Shown here in pieces: positions 6,811-7,994 of a DNA stretch of 7,994 nucleotides. Within the stretch, counting starts at the first letter, position 1, and each line of letters starts with the position of its first letter. Both the position numbers and the translations under genes were made by a program. The stretch spans positions 1 to 7,994 of the forward strand of contig JAVCCX010000334.1 of NCBI GenBank assembly GCA_030765245.1, read 5' to 3'. The notes beneath the pieces are model-generated. The model saw only the letters and a list, made by a program, of their open reading frames with translations, was not told the origin of the DNA and did no database searches. The stretch is from Candidatus Zophobacter franzmannii (GTDB lineage: Bacteria > Cloacimonadota > Cloacimonadia > Cloacimonadales > JAFGVF01).

Positions 6811-6840
6811 GTAGAAAGAACTCTAGAGATTATCTAGAAT
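6811..6840 (-). terminator. Possible weak intrinsic terminator at the end of mlaF
   Basis: Minus-strand bases 6840-6820 can fold into an 8-bp stem (arms ATTCTAGA and TCTAGAGT, with one G-U pair) around a 5-base loop. A pyrimidine-rich stretch TCTTTCTAC follows. The TAG stop of mlaF lies in the left arm. The stem is AT-rich and the U-run is interrupted, so any termination may be inefficient and some mlaEF transcripts may run into dnaN. Confidence 0.3.
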
Positions 6841-7580
6841 TTACCTGCTTTGAAGAAGGTAACTACTTCCTGAATCCCGCTCGCTTTTGCTTCATCGAGT
6901 GTTCCGTTAAACAGAAGCTTACCCTGATCTAAGAAGATAATCTTATCTGCAATCCTATGGATGGATGCAAGCTCATGCGTTACTACAACAATACTCATGT
7001 TAAGCTGTTCTTTCAAGTCCAGGATAAGGTTGTCTAATGACTCACTTGTAAGTGGGTCCAGACCAGCCGAAGGTTCATCGCAAAAGAGGATTTCAGGGTC
7101 TAAGATAATAGATCTGGCGAGTCCTGCTCTTTTCACCATACCACCTGATAACTCGGATGGTAGGAGTTGAACAGCATGGTCTAAGTGAACAAGATGCAAT
7201 TTAGTACGAATCATTCTATCAATAATCTCAAGTGGAAGATTAGTATGTTGCTCTAATGGGATTGCCAGGTTGTCCCAAACAGGGATAGAGTTAATGAGTG
7301 AACCACTTTGAAAGAGCATACCTATTCGTTTAAGGAACTTCTCGAATTCAGCAGATTCCAATTGAGTTATCTCATCCCCAAACAACTTCACACTACCACT
7401 ATATGGTTCGTGCATTCGAAGAATGTTCTTTAATAGTGTCGTTTTGCCACACCCACTCCCACCGAGAATAACAGTAACTTCATTTGCATTGAAATTAACA
7501 GTTATACCGTCTAATACAGTTTGTTCACCGTATTTAGCAACGAGATCGGTAACTTCGATGATTGGTTTTAATTCATTCAT
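6834..7580 (-). CDS. mlaF: ABC transporter ATP-binding protein, MlaF-like (phospholipid transport)
   Basis: This is the ATPase that powers an MlaFEDB-type complex moving phospholipids between the inner and outer membranes. The 248 residues contain every ABC ATPase motif: Walker A GGSGCGKTT (40-48), Q-loop Q91 (LFQSGSL), signature LSGGM (144-148) in PSELSGGMVKRAGLARSI, Walker B ILFCDEP (164-170), the D-loop SAGLDPLTS and the H-loop histidine H202 (VVTHEL). The FQSGSL and LSGGMVKRAGLARSI wording is typical of MlaF/Ttg2A ATPases, which often have M after LSGG. The MlaE-like permease ends 2 bp upstream of the ATG, supporting the assignment. The Shine-Dalgarno is weak, so coupling to mlaE is likely. 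mlaD would be expected nearby but is not downstream here, where an intergenic region and dnaN follow. The exact lipid substrate cannot be read from the sequence. Confidence 0.92.
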   Translation of the reverse strand: MNELKPIIEVTDLVAKYGEQTVLDGITVNFNANEVTVILGGSGCGKTTLLKNILRMHEPYSGSVKLFGDEITQLESAEFEKFLKRIGMLFQSGSLINSIPVWDNLAIPLEQHTNLPLEIIDRMIRTKLHLVHLDHAVQLLPSELSGGMVKRAGLARSIILDPEILFCDEPSAGLDPLTSESLDNLILDLKEQLNMSIVVVTHELASIHRIADKIIFLDQGKLLFNGTLDEAKASGIQEVVTFFKAGKF

Positions 7581-7582
7581 AT

Positions 7583-7994
7583 TTATACCATATAGATAAA
7601 GCTAAACAGTGCATCAAGAACTATCACTGCAAAGATTGAAGTTACAACTGAGTCTGTGGTAGCTTTACCAACACCCTCTGCCCCGCCTTTGACCTTGAGA
7701 CCCATAAAACTACCGATAATTACGATAACCCAAGCAAAGATGGTTGTCTTTACGAAACTGACCAGAACATCTCTTATATCGAGGATTTCGATAGCTCTGT
7801 TGAAGAATGTGATCGGACTCAGACCTAAGAAACTGATACCGACTAATAAACCTGCACCTACAGAAACGATAATACTTATCATTAAGAGAATAGGCATACA
7901 TACAGTGATTGCATGGAACTTGGGTACAATAACAAATCTTATGGGATTTATCGCCATTATCTTCAAAGCATCAATCTCTTCCATCACCTTCATA
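7583..7994 (-). CDS. mlaE: MlaE/YrbE-family ABC permease, C-terminal half (cut by window)
   Basis: This is the membrane subunit of the phospholipid ABC transporter served by the adjacent ATPase. The frame runs off the right edge; the methionine at 7991-7993 is internal, in the family motif MKVMEEIDALKIMAINP, which corresponds to the conserved EQIDAL-type coupling region of MlaE proteins. About 136 residues are visible. They include three hydrophobic segments (roughly visible residues 27-52, 79-99 and 113-135), the GLKVKGGAEGVGKATTDSVV stretch between the last two, and a usual short C-terminus. Typical family members are about 250-260 residues, so roughly the first half is missing. The TAA stop is 2 bp before mlaF, showing one transcription unit. 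Confidence 0.92.
   Translation of the reverse strand, partial: MKVMEEIDALKIMAINPIRFVIVPKFHAITVCMPILLMISIIVSVGAGLLVGISFLGLSPITFFNRAIEILDIRDVLVSFVKTTIFAWVIVIIGSFMGLKVKGGAEGVGKATTDSVVTSIFAVIVLDALFSFIYMV

Larger units (their letters stand above)
6614..6833. other. Intergenic region between mlaF and dnaN (220 bp)
   Basis: This is the only real gap in the window. It is AT-rich and holds, from the mlaF side, a possible weak terminator at its edge, a 15-bp AT dyad (6792-6806), two direct copies of TTATAAT spaced one helical turn apart (6743-6749 and 6753-6759), an 8-bp palindrome TTCCGGAA (6719-6726), and the dnaN promoter and ribosome binding site. I see no RNA gene and no convincing cluster of DnaA boxes; the best is a single 7/9 match (6732-6740). 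Confidence 0.7.

Noticed and set aside
1..7994. A defence system, mobile element or CRISPR array
   Set aside because: I saw no transposase, integrase, direct-repeat array or toxin-antitoxin pair. All genes but the left-hand unknown and the pseudokinase are recognisable core or housekeeping genes.

Overview
The window is an AT-rich stretch of bacterial chromosome carrying core genes. MlaE/MlaF-type components of an outer-membrane lipid transporter point to a diderm (Gram-negative) bacterium. Coding density is high: genes abut or overlap, and the only sizeable non-coding gap is about 220 bp. dnaN and recF lie together without dnaA beside them. The combination of low GC, a UMF1-type transporter and MlaEF loosely suggests the FCB group (perhaps Cloacimonadota-like), but that is an impression from protein style, not something the sequence proves.

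Layout, following the minus strand, which carries all but one gene. At the right edge is the C-terminal half of an MlaE-like permease (7583-7994, cut by the window), then its ATPase mlaF (6834-7580), whose stop codon sits in a possible weak terminator hairpin. A 220-bp intergenic region (6614-6833) follows, holding a plausible sigma-70-type promoter and a good Shine-Dalgarno for dnaN. Then comes a very tight five-gene run: dnaN (sliding clamp), recF (gap repair, TTG start touching the dnaN stop), a UMF1-family MFS transporter (11-bp overlap), miaB (tRNA ms2i6A synthase, 4-bp ATGA overlap) and a membrane-anchored kinase-like protein (5-bp gap). At the left edge a plus-strand gene of unknown function, truncated by the window, converges on this run and shares a 4-bp stop-codon overlap with it.

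The genes fall into three themes: envelope lipid transport (mlaEF), replication and repair (dnaN, recF), and an assortment translated in the same run (transporter, tRNA modification, signalling scaffold). The most unusual item is the kinase-like protein. Its fold-defining motifs are kept, but the catalytic HRD is HGS and the metal-binding DFG is NFT, so it should be a pseudokinase. A long, very acidic linker connects it to a C-terminal membrane helix. I saw no RNA gene, CRISPR array, insertion sequence or clear sign of recent transfer, and no obvious new multi-gene system.
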